Below, one piece after another: positions 6,785 to 12,919 of a DNA stretch of 12,919 bases (position 1 is its first letter; the number at the start of each line of letters is the position of its first letter). Both the position numbers and the translations under genes were made by a program. Origin of the DNA: Anaerolineales bacterium (GTDB taxonomy: Bacteria; Chloroflexota; Anaerolineae; Anaerolineales; DRMV01); NCBI GenBank assembly GCA_015494815.1, contig WGAK01000229.1, positions 1-12,919 of the forward strand, given 5' to 3'. A model generated the notes under the pieces. It saw only the letters and a list, made by a program, of their open reading frames with translations, was not told the origin of the DNA and did no database searches.

Positions 6785-8146
6785 TCACGCGTGGGCCATG
6801 TTGGAGCCCGGCGGCGGCGCGCCGTTGCGCACGGCCTCGGGCAGGGGATGGCCACGCCCCACGCCCCGGTACACAAAGCCCAACTCGGCCATGCGCGCGG
6901 GGTCATAGATGTTGCGCCCGTCGAACAAAACCGGCGTGCGCATGGCCGCGCGCACCCGTTCCAAATCCAGTTGTTTGAATTCGTTCCACTCGGTGACCAC
7001 GACGATGGCGTCCGCGCCCTGGGCCAGGGTGTAGGGGTCGGGCATCATGGCCACCTCGGGCAAGATGCGCCGGGCGTTGTCCATGGCAATGGGGTCATAG
7101 GCCCGCACCTGCGCGCCGCGGGCCAGCAGCCCGCGCGCAATGTCAATGGACGGCGCTTCGCGCATGTCATCGGTGTTGGGCTTGAAGGCCAGGCCCAAGA
7201 GCCCCACCACTTTGCCGGTCAGGTCACCGCCCAGCAGTTCCGCGACCCGCTCCACGGCCATGCGGCGCCGGTCCGCGTTGATATCCAGCACCGCGTGCAG
7301 CAGTTGCGGGTGACGGCCCATGTCTTCGGCCATGCGGGCCAGGGCCTGCACATCCTTGGGGAAGCACGAACCGCCAAAGCCCAGGCCGGCCTCCAAAAAC
7401 AGCGGGCCGATGCGGGGGTCGTACCCCATGCCTTTGGCCACTTCTTTGACATCCGCGCCCAGGGCTTCGCAGATGTTGGCGATTTCGTTGATGAACGAAA
7501 TCTTGGTGGCCAGGAACGCGTTGGACGCGTACTTAATCATCTCCGCGGTGCGCAGGTCGGTAATCAAAATCGGCGCGCGCAGGGGCAGGTGCAACTGGGC
7601 GACCTTCTCCGCGGCCTCGGGGTTCAGCGAGCCCAGCACCACCCGATGGGGATTCATGAAGTCGTGCAGGGCCGAGCCTTCGCGCAGGAATTCGGGGCAC
7701 GAGACCACCGAGAAGGGGATGGGCGTTTTCTGATGGCGGCGCACGATTTCGGCCACCCAATCGCCGGTGCCCACGGGCACGGTGGATTTGTTGACGATGA
7801 TGAGCGGGCCGGTCATGTGCTCGGCCACCGAGCGCGCCGCGGCCTCGACATAGCGCAGGTCGGCCTCGCCGTTGACCGCCTGGGGGGTACCCACGGCAAT
7901 GAAGACGAATTCCGCCTCGGGGATGGCCTCCGCGTATGAGGTGGTGAACGACAGGCGCTCGGCGCGCACATTGCGCTGCACCATCTCGGCCAGGCCGGGC
8001 TCGTAGATGGGCATCTCGCCGCGCTTCAGGCGCGCGATTTTGTCCTCATCAATGTCCAGCGCCACGACCCGGTTGCCCAGGTCCGCGAAACCGGCGGCCG
8101 TCACCAGGCCCACATAGCCGGTTCCTACCACAGTGATGCGTTTCAT
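6785..8146 (-). CDS. ugd: UDP-glucose 6-dehydrogenase
   Basis: Oxidises UDP-glucose to UDP-glucuronate with two NAD+, giving a precursor for acidic surface polysaccharides and other UDP-sugars. The 453-residue product has the NAD loop GTGYVG (8-13), Asp31 at the end of beta-2, the conserved STVPVGT (121-127), CPEFLREGSA (150-159), Lys206 and Asn209 in the central helix, and the catalytic Cys261 in FGGSCFPKD. The C-terminal UDP-binding domain includes GLAFKPNTDDMREAPS (318-333). All key residues are present. UDP-ManNAc dehydrogenases share the fold, but EFLREG and the overall pattern favour the UDP-glucose enzyme. GAGG lies upstream of the ATG at 8146. Its stop overlaps the possible GTG start of mtaB, so the two are probably transcribed together. 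Confidence 0.93.
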   Translation of the reverse strand: MKRITVVGTGYVGLVTAAGFADLGNRVVALDIDEDKIARLKRGEMPIYEPGLAEMVQRNVRAERLSFTTSYAEAIPEAEFVFIAVGTPQAVNGEADLRYVEAAARSVAEHMTGPLIIVNKSTVPVGTGDWVAEIVRRHQKTPIPFSVVSCPEFLREGSALHDFMNPHRVVLGSLNPEAAEKVAQLHLPLRAPILITDLRTAEMIKYASNAFLATKISFINEIANICEALGADVKEVAKGMGYDPRIGPLFLEAGLGFGGSCFPKDVQALARMAEDMGRHPQLLHAVLDINADRRRMAVERVAELLGGDLTGKVVGLLGLAFKPNTDDMREAPSIDIARGLLARGAQVRAYDPIAMDNARRILPEVAMMPDPYTLAQGADAIVVVTEWNEFKQLDLERVRAAMRTPVLFDGRNIYDPARMAELGFVYRGVGRGHPLPEAVRNGAPPPGSNMAHA

Positions 8147-8197
8147 AACTGCCCCTCACAACGACAAGATGGCCGCGGGTGGGACGCGGCGGCGGTA

Positions 8198-8545
8198 TTA
8201 TGCCACACTTTCGTCGGGCATGCGAAACAGGTCTTGCAGGCGATAGGCCAGTTTGAGGTCGCCCTGGATTTGCAAGCGCCCGCGCATGTAGGCCGCCAGC
8301 GGGTCCATCTCGCCCCGCAGCAGGGCCCAATAGTGCGCGGCCGAAACCGTGACGGTGAGGTCGGCCGCGGGGCTGACGCCGCGCGCCACCTGCAGGCGCC
8401 CTTGGTCCACCTGCACGAACCAGTCGCCCCCCTCGGGCCCGGTGATGTGGAACTGGACCACCGCGCGCACATCGTGCGCTTTTTCGGGCCGAAAGTAGTG
8501 CGGCAGCAGGTCGAAAACCTGTTGGATGGAAGTCACTTTGGGCAT
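8198..8545 (-). CDS. Stand-alone SCP2 sterol-carrier-like protein
   Basis: A 115-residue protein made almost entirely of an SCP2 (sterol carrier protein 2) fold: an N-terminal helix, strands VVQFHITG (29-36) and WFVQVDQGRLQVARG (42-56), then the typical end ADLTVTVSAAHYWALLRGEMDP (61-82) and IQGDLKLAYRLQDLF (93-107). The family binds hydrophobic ligands such as fatty acids, acyl-CoA or other lipids in an internal tunnel. Bacterial members are mostly uncharacterised. No signal peptide or membrane segment is seen, so it should be cytoplasmic. It starts 15 bases after pfkA with GAGGA in the gap, and is followed by ugd after 51 bases, so it belongs to the same run of genes. Neither neighbour explains its ligand. 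Confidence 0.82.
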   Translation of the reverse strand: MPKVTSIQQVFDLLPHYFRPEKAHDVRAVVQFHITGPEGGDWFVQVDQGRLQVARGVSPAADLTVTVSAAHYWALLRGEMDPLAAYMRGRLQIQGDLKLAYRLQDLFRMPDESVA

Positions 8546-8560
8546 GGGGATTTCCTCGTC

Positions 8561-9694
8561 TTAGAGGGGCTGCCCGCTTTGCAGGCGCTCGATTTCATCG
8601 CCGAAAATGGTGCCGATGGCCCGCGCGGCCTGCACCATGTCATCGTCGGGGCGCACCCGTTTGGGCCGTTGGGCCAGCGCCTCCTCCAGCGGGATGGGCT
8701 CCACTCGCGTGCCGTGCAGCGCGACCATGTGGCCCACCAGCCCCTGCTCGGCCATGCGGACGGCTTCGGCGCCGAAGCGGGTCGCCAGCAGCCGGTCCCG
8801 GGCGGTGGGGGTGCCGCCGCGCTGCAAGTGGCCCAGGATGAGCGCGCGGGTCTCGGTATCCGTGGCCTCGGCCAGATAGTCGGCCACATGCAGCGAGATG
8901 CCGCCCAACCGCGCGATGCTCAGGCCTTCGCCCGGCTGGCGGTAGACTTTGTGGCCGCCCACGGGGGTGGCGCCTTCGGCCACCGCCACGATGCTGAACA
9001 TGCGCCCGCGGCGCTTGCGCCCCAGCACCTTGGCCGCCAGCACTTCGTAGTGGAAGGGAATCTCGGGCAGCAGGATGATATCCGCGCCGCCCGCGATGCC
9101 CGCGTGCAGCGCGATGAAGCCCGCGTCCCGGCCCATGAGTTCCACCACCATCACCCGGTGGTGCGATTCCGCGGTGGTGTGCAGCCGGTCCAGGGCTTCG
9201 GCGGCCACGCTGACCGCGGTGTCAAAGCCGATGGTGAAGTCGGTGCCGGGCACATCGTTGTCAATGGTCTTGGGAATGCCGATGATGGGCGCGCCTTTGC
9301 GATACAGGTCCAGCGCGGCGCCCAAAGTGCCGTCGCCGCCGGTGACGATGACCGCGTCCAGGTTCAACTCGCGGATGCGGGCCACCAAGTCATCCGAGAC
9401 ATCGCGCACCACTTTTTTGCCGTTGACGACTACCTCCTGGGCAAAGGGGTTGCCCCGGTTGGCCGCGCCCAGAATGGTGCCGCCCAAGGGCAGGATGCCC
9501 CGCACCATGTCCAGGGTGAGGGGGAAGACGCCATCGGGCCGCAGAAAGCCGTTGTAGCCGTTGCGGACGCCCAGGACCTCCCAGCCTAAGGTGAAGACCG
9601 CGTGGCGCACGACCGCGCGGATGGCCGCGTTGAGGCCGGGGGCGTCGCCGCCACCGGTGAGGATGGCAATGCGTCGCTTGGTATGGGGGGCCAT
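8561..9694 (-). CDS. pfkA: 6-phosphofructokinase, mixed-donor (ATP or PPi) group
   Basis: Phosphorylates fructose 6-phosphate to fructose 1,6-bisphosphate in glycolysis. With the ATG at 9694 the protein has 377 residues. Motifs are GGGDAPGLN (14-22), GGDGT (119-123), PKTIDND (141-147, catalytic Asp145), MGRDAG (187-192) and HLQRGG (289-294). The donor-site signature is mixed: Gly122 in GGDG is ATP-like, whereas Lys142 in PKTIDND is the residue found in pyrophosphate enzymes (Gly in E. coli PfkA). This fits the group III 'mixed-substrate' PFKs, most characterised members of which use PPi. The donor therefore cannot be settled here. Compared with E. coli PfkA (320 residues) it is longer, chiefly at the C-terminus. 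A GTG at 9712 would extend it by six residues but would lie against the ribosome binding site. Confidence 0.93.
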   Translation of the reverse strand: MAPHTKRRIAILTGGGDAPGLNAAIRAVVRHAVFTLGWEVLGVRNGYNGFLRPDGVFPLTLDMVRGILPLGGTILGAANRGNPFAQEVVVNGKKVVRDVSDDLVARIRELNLDAVIVTGGDGTLGAALDLYRKGAPIIGIPKTIDNDVPGTDFTIGFDTAVSVAAEALDRLHTTAESHHRVMVVELMGRDAGFIALHAGIAGGADIILLPEIPFHYEVLAAKVLGRKRRGRMFSIVAVAEGATPVGGHKVYRQPGEGLSIARLGGISLHVADYLAEATDTETRALILGHLQRGGTPTARDRLLATRFGAEAVRMAEQGLVGHMVALHGTRVEPIPLEEALAQRPKRVRPDDDMVQAARAIGTIFGDEIERLQSGQPL

Positions 9695-9702
9695 AAGCCT
9701 CG

Positions 9703-9708
9703 CCTCCT
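9703..9708 (-). promoter_or_regulatory. Ribosome binding site deciding the pfkA start
   Basis: Perfect AGGAGG on the minus strand, 8 bases before the ATG at 9694. It overlaps the coding sequence that a GTG start at 9712 would need, so the ATG is the start. Confidence 0.8.
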
Positions 9709-9742
9709 GCACGGGCGTGGGGTGCGTCGAGCGGACACGGCT

Positions 9743-9774
9743 AAAGAAAAGGCGACCGCCCTGGGACGGTCGCC
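9743..9774 (-). terminator. Intrinsic terminator after tRNA-Glu
   Basis: A perfect 8-bp stem (9751-9758 with 9767-9774) with an 8-base loop is followed on the minus strand by TTTTCTTT. It lies 7 bases beyond the tRNA 3' end and about 50 bases upstream of pfkA, so most tRNA transcripts should end here. No clear separate promoter for pfkA is visible in the remaining 48 bases, so pfkA may depend on readthrough or on a promoter I cannot recognise. Confidence 0.88.
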
Positions 9775-9780
9775 GGCCTG

Positions 9781-9852
9781 TGCCCCCACGGGGATTCGAA
9801 CCCCGGCCGCGGGCTTGAAAGGCCCGTGTCCTAACCCCTAGACGATGGGGGC
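9781..9852 (-). tRNA. tRNA-Glu (anticodon UUC)
   Basis: The minus strand folds into a full cloverleaf. The acceptor stem is GCCCCCA with TGGGGGC plus discriminator A. The D arm runs from GTC to GAC with AGGGGTTAGG between. The anticodon stem CGGGC/GCCCG carries loop CTTTCAA, giving anticodon UUC. The T arm is CGGGG TTCGAAT CCCCG. The total is 72 bases. CCA is not encoded, so it must be added after transcription. It reads GAA and, by wobble, GAG codons. Confidence 0.97.
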
Positions 9853-9865
9853 ACCTGCGCCCTGC

Positions 9866-9894
9866 ATTCTACCAAAACCCCGCCCCAGCGTCAA
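9866..9894 (-). promoter_or_regulatory. Promoter of tRNA-Glu
   Basis: TTGACG (9894-9889) and TAGAAT (9871-9866) on the minus strand are 17 bases apart, the best sigma-70-type promoter in the window. Transcription would start about 7 bases upstream of the mature tRNA. The rest of the 169-base divergent gap up to 10021 holds no equally convincing plus-strand promoter; TTGACC at 9926-9931 lacks a matching -10. Confidence 0.85.
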
Positions 9895-10021
9895 GCAATC
9901 TGCGCACCGCGCGCCGAGGCCCATCTTGACCTTTTCTTGAAACGGCCTTGATGCCCTCTGAAGATGCGCCGTTCATGCTAAGGGCATCCTGGCCGCGTTG
10001 GCCCCATTCGCTGGAGGTACG

Positions 10022-12385
10022 ATGCGTATTCACCTAGGGCTTTGGTTCGGCGGTTTGTTTGTCTTGCTGAGCGCCTGCACGCGCCCCACGGCCGAGGCTA
10101 CGCCGCCCGCCCGGCCTTCCACGACGGCCCCGGCCGTAACCCCTTCCCCCAGCCCCACACCGCATGGCGCGCCCACGCCGCCGGTGGCGACGGCCGCACC
10201 CACGCCGCCCTCTGTTACCTATCCCATTGGCCTGGAGGGCGAACTGGCCAACATCCCCGCGGCGCTCGCCAACCAGTACGACTGGTCGCAGTACCCCGAC
10301 TACGCGGACGCGGTGATGGACCTCTACGCCGCGGTGGGCGGGCGCGTGGGGCGCATCAACATCGCCCTGACGCGTAGTTCCTCGATGCCCGACATCGAGC
10401 AATACGGCTACGAGGCCCTGGACGCGCTGGTGGCCGCCTATCAGCGCCACGGGGTGAACGTGGCGTTGACCGTCGCCTATCAGCGGGTGCTCGTGGGCGG
10501 GCGCGGTGCGGACCTCACGCAGCCCTGGCTGTGGACCAACGACGCGGAACGCGCCCGCTACGAGGCATATCTGCGCGGCATCCTGGAGCGCTACGACGGC
10601 GACGGCGTGGACGACGCCCCGGGCCTGCTTTACCCCGTCACGGTCTGGCAGATTCACAACGAACTGGAAGCCCAATGGGGCGCGGCGATGGAGCAGGGCG
10701 TGTCCACCTGGGCCACGCCCGAGGACTATGCCCAACTGTTGCAGTTCACCGCCCCCATCATCCGCGCGGAGATTCCCAACGCGGTTATCGTGGCGTCGCA
10801 TTATCCCTGGCCGGGGCATGACGCCGCCGACTTCAACGGCGATGGCCGCCCCGAACGCTATATGGAGCGCGTGGCCGAACTGGGCGGATATCAGGGGATT
10901 GATGTGGTGGAAATCCATGACTTCACCGGTGACCTGAAGCACCTGGTGGAAGGCCTGACCTACGCCCACGAAACCAGCGGCCTGCCGGTGTGGGCCGGGC
11001 AGGTGCTGGCGCTCAACCAACCTACCAACGCTCAACCCGACGCCAGCCCGGAAACCCAGGCCCAGAAGGTGGTCAAACTGCTGGTGGGCGCGCTGGCCAG
11101 CGGCGCGCAGCACGCCCACTGGTGGGGGCTGCAAAACGCGCCGGAGAGCAGCGCGGCGAAGGTGCCCGTGTTCGCTTACTCCGGCCTGTACGGGCCGTGC
11201 CCGGAGCCGCGCGGCATCGGCCAGGTCTGCGCCGCTCCGCCGCTTTACCCCGCGGGCGTCAATTTTCGGCTGTTGTCCGACGCCTTTGTGGGGTATCGGG
11301 GCCTGACCATCCTGGAGCCGCTCACCCTGGGCGTGGTGCCCGGCAGGGCCGATTCCAGCCGTCTGGTGGTGCGCGTCGAGCGCGCGGGCGCGGCTCCCTT
11401 CGTCATTGCCTGGGATGACGCCAATGGCACTTTGAATGTAGATGCCCTCTTCCCCGGCGCGGCCGGCGTGCAGGTGCTGCACTTCGTCACCCAGGAGGGT
11501 GTGACCGAGCCCATGGTGGAAACGGGCGTTCGGGGTGTGATCCCGCTTTCCGCCACGCCGGTGATGATCTTCCCCGAAGGCGGGGAAGCATCCGCTGCGA
11601 CCGCCCCCGCCCCGACCGCCTCGCCGGAGGTCGCAAGCGGCAGCGGCCCCAAAGGGGCGTTCATCGCCTTTCATCTGGAAGTCAGCCGTGGGCCGCGCAT
11701 CAAGCAACTATGGCCGCGCCTGGAACAGTTCATGGCCTTAGCGGATCAATACGGCGTCAAGGTCACGCTGCAATTCTCCTGGCCGTGGGCGGATTATGTC
11801 TACAAAAGTGGTCTGCTGGATACCGTCCACGCCTGGGAAGCGGAAGGCCACGAAATTGCCCTGCATCATCATGGCCCGACGCACAAGTTCTTTGACGGCT
11901 ACACCAACGCGCCCGACGCCATCCGCACCGACGGGTGGTACGCCACCGACTACGGTTACCTGGGCGATATGAACGCCTTGATGGCCTTTATGGCCCCGCT
12001 CTCGCAAAAGGGGATTACCTCGGCGGGCATGTCCGACGAAGACACCGACTGGCCCGCCGGCGTGCTTTACTTCGCCACCGACTCCGGCGACACTCCTTCC
12101 AGGGACGATTTGCTCAGCCGACCCGTAGAAACGGTGCACAACGGCTATCCGGTGATAGAAATCTACAACGCGGGCTACGAGATTGACCATCTGGGGGAGG
12201 CCGCTGTCCATCTGGCGGATATAGAGCACGCCCTGCAAACCGCTGCCCCGGATGAGTACCTGGGCATTGTCCTCAACGATGAGAGCCTTGAGAAGGATTT
12301 CGCCCTCATCGAGCCGCTGTTCCAACTGTTGCGGGACTACGGCGTACAGGTGGAAACGGTCAGCGCGCTGATGGAAGCGCGATAG
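10022..12385 (+). CDS. Predicted lipoprotein: glycoside-hydrolase-like barrel fused to deacetylase-like domain
   Basis: A 787-residue protein. Residues 1-19 form a lipoprotein signal with lipobox LSAC (Cys19), so it should be lipid-anchored outside the membrane. A Pro/Thr linker (about 20-65) follows. Residues about 68-415 resemble a clan GH-A TIM barrel (GH39/GH5-like): TVWQIHNE with Asn213-Glu214 as acid/base, IHDF after beta-6, and PVWAGQ where PVWxxE normally carries the nucleophile, so Gln327 replaces Glu. Two DxDGxxD-like loops (about 192-198 and 269-276) may bind calcium. A beta-sandwich (about 420-520) and a second linker precede a C-terminal domain (about 543-787) like NodB/CE4 polysaccharide deacetylases: FHLEV (550-554) and GHEIALHHHG (609-618). 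The textbook TFDD and HxxxH motifs are not exact. The ATG at 10022 has GGAGG at 10013-10017; an ATG at 9998 would put eight residues before the signal. Substrate unknown. Confidence 0.8.
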   Translation: MRIHLGLWFGGLFVLLSACTRPTAEATPPARPSTTAPAVTPSPSPTPHGAPTPPVATAAPTPPSVTYPIGLEGELANIPAALANQYDWSQYPDYADAVMDLYAAVGGRVGRINIALTRSSSMPDIEQYGYEALDALVAAYQRHGVNVALTVAYQRVLVGGRGADLTQPWLWTNDAERARYEAYLRGILERYDGDGVDDAPGLLYPVTVWQIHNELEAQWGAAMEQGVSTWATPEDYAQLLQFTAPIIRAEIPNAVIVASHYPWPGHDAADFNGDGRPERYMERVAELGGYQGIDVVEIHDFTGDLKHLVEGLTYAHETSGLPVWAGQVLALNQPTNAQPDASPETQAQKVVKLLVGALASGAQHAHWWGLQNAPESSAAKVPVFAYSGLYGPCPEPRGIGQVCAAPPLYPAGVNFRLLSDAFVGYRGLTILEPLTLGVVPGRADSSRLVVRVERAGAAPFVIAWDDANGTLNVDALFPGAAGVQVLHFVTQEGVTEPMVETGVRGVIPLSATPVMIFPEGGEASAATAPAPTASPEVASGSGPKGAFIAFHLEVSRGPRIKQLWPRLEQFMALADQYGVKVTLQFSWPWADYVYKSGLLDTVHAWEAEGHEIALHHHGPTHKFFDGYTNAPDAIRTDGWYATDYGYLGDMNALMAFMAPLSQKGITSAGMSDEDTDWPAGVLYFATDSGDTPSRDDLLSRPVETVHNGYPVIEIYNAGYEIDHLGEAAVHLADIEHALQTAAPDEYLGIVLNDESLEKDFALIEPLFQLLRDYGVQVETVSALMEAR

Positions 12386-12390
12386 CAGCC

Positions 12391-12406
12391 CGCGGAAACT
12401 TCCGCA
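12391..12406 (+). other. Small hairpin between the two lipoprotein genes
   Basis: GCGGAA and TTCCGC form an inverted repeat (12392-12397 and 12400-12405) just after the upstream stop codon. No T tract follows, so cotranscription of the two lipoprotein genes remains likely. It may be chance. Confidence 0.25.
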
Positions 12407-12443
12407 GTCTTGGAGCCCCTGGAGGCCTGAAGGAATCCATCCC

Positions 12444-12919
12444 ATGAAAAAAGCGCCCCTCATCATCCTCGTATTACTCACGCTCGCCTGCCGTCTGACG
12501 GATGTACAATCCACCCTACCTGCAACCGCAACGGCGCAGAGCAAACCGACATCGGCGCAGGCGAGCACACCTGCGGCGGGGAACGTCGAGCAAGATGTGC
12601 CCTACGCCGAGGGTGAGAATCCGGCCCAAAGGCTGGACATTTACTATCCCCCGGAGAGCGCCCCCGCGCCGTGGCCGGTGATGATTTTCGTGCATGGCGG
12701 CGGTTGGACGCGCGGCGACAAGCGTCGCGCGGGCTTCAAGGACGATGTGTTCACGCAGAACGGCTACATCTTTATCTCGGTCAACTACCGCATGGCCCCC
12801 GAAGCGACCTGGCGTGAGATGGCGCAGGATGTGGCCTCGGCGGTGGCCTGGGTGCAGGCGAACATCGCAGCGCGCGGCGGTGACCCGACGCGCATCTTCC
12901 TGATGGGGCATTCCGCCGG
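12444..12919 (+). CDS. Alpha/beta-hydrolase esterase-like lipoprotein, 5' part (3' end outside window)
   Basis: The frame is open from the ATG at 12444 to the window end (158 full codons). The product begins MKKAPLIILVLLTLAC, a lipoprotein signal with lipobox LTLAC (Cys16), then a short Thr/Ala/Pro linker to about residue 45. The catalytic domain starts with QRLDIYYP (62-69) and VMIFVHGGGW (79-88), whose HGGGW is the oxyanion-hole motif of hormone-sensitive-lipase/carboxylesterase-type hydrolases. The nucleophile elbow GHSAG lies at the very end of the window. The Asp and His of the triad would lie beyond it. Likely reaction: hydrolysis of an ester outside the cell, possibly acyl groups on a polysaccharide as in feruloyl or acetyl-xylan esterases. 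That substrate guess is an inference from the neighbouring GH-like lipoprotein, 58 bases upstream on the same strand. A GAAGGA site lies 9 bases before the ATG. Confidence 0.85.
   Translation, partial: MKKAPLIILVLLTLACRLTDVQSTLPATATAQSKPTSAQASTPAAGNVEQDVPYAEGENPAQRLDIYYPPESAPAPWPVMIFVHGGGWTRGDKRRAGFKDDVFTQNGYIFISVNYRMAPEATWREMAQDVASAVAWVQANIAARGGDPTRIFLMGHSA

Noticed and set aside
8234..9589. Long plus-strand open frame (451 codons) opposite the SCP2 gene and pfkA
   Set aside because: It crosses two solid minus-strand genes and encodes a low-complexity product, so it is a composition artefact.
9926..9981. Possible plus-strand promoter (TTGACC or TTGAAA) for the GH-like lipoprotein gene
   Set aside because: No -10 with more than three matches lies at 16-18 bases, so I do not call it.
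10034..11707. Long minus-strand open frame (557 codons) opposite the GH-like lipoprotein
   Set aside because: The plus strand has a signal peptide, ribosome site and recognisable motifs. The minus product is rich in Gly/Arg/His without a domain.

Overview
The window looks like a piece of a high-GC bacterial chromosome, most likely from the Chloroflexota (Anaerolineae-like). That assignment is an inference. It rests on secreted proteins with long Pro/Thr linkers, LysM repeats and lipoprotein signals, an LDH-like malate dehydrogenase, a mitochondrial-type citrate synthase and an MtaB of the kind seen in that phylum. No rRNA or other marker confirms it. The window is gene-dense and has no gene-free stretch over 300 bases.

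Layout, left to right. (1) 2-868 (+) is the 3' part of a secreted LysM protein. (2) A convergent hairpin at 918-948 separates it from a minus-strand operon, mdh then gltA (3266 down to 978), with a candidate -10 at 3355-3360. These two genes supply consecutive TCA-cycle steps: malate to oxaloacetate to citrate. (3) trxB (4499-3492, -) ends in a clear intrinsic terminator. (4) A vapB-vapC toxin-antitoxin pair (5332-4623, -) lies upstream of trxB. It has lower GC than its neighbours and its own promoter, whose -35 sits inside an inverted repeat. (5) A minus-strand housekeeping run follows: pfkA, an SCP2-domain protein, a UDP-glucose dehydrogenase gene and mtaB, the last two overlapping. Upstream of pfkA is tRNA-Glu(UUC), with a near-consensus promoter and its own terminator. 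(6) From 10022 the strand switches to plus, with two predicted lipoproteins in tandem. The first is a 787-residue protein joining a glycoside-hydrolase-like TIM barrel to a polysaccharide-deacetylase-like domain. The second is the start of an alpha/beta-hydrolase esterase that runs off the end.

Most of the window is ordinary core metabolism: glycolysis, TCA cycle, redox, tRNA modification and UDP-glucuronate synthesis. The least ordinary part is the pair of surface lipoproteins at 10022-12919. The GH-like domain keeps an Asn-Glu acid/base motif but appears to have Gln where the nucleophile Glu is expected. The deacetylase-like domain has a histidine cluster instead of the textbook CE4 motif. 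No CRISPR array, insertion sequence, prophage or clearly new defence system was seen.
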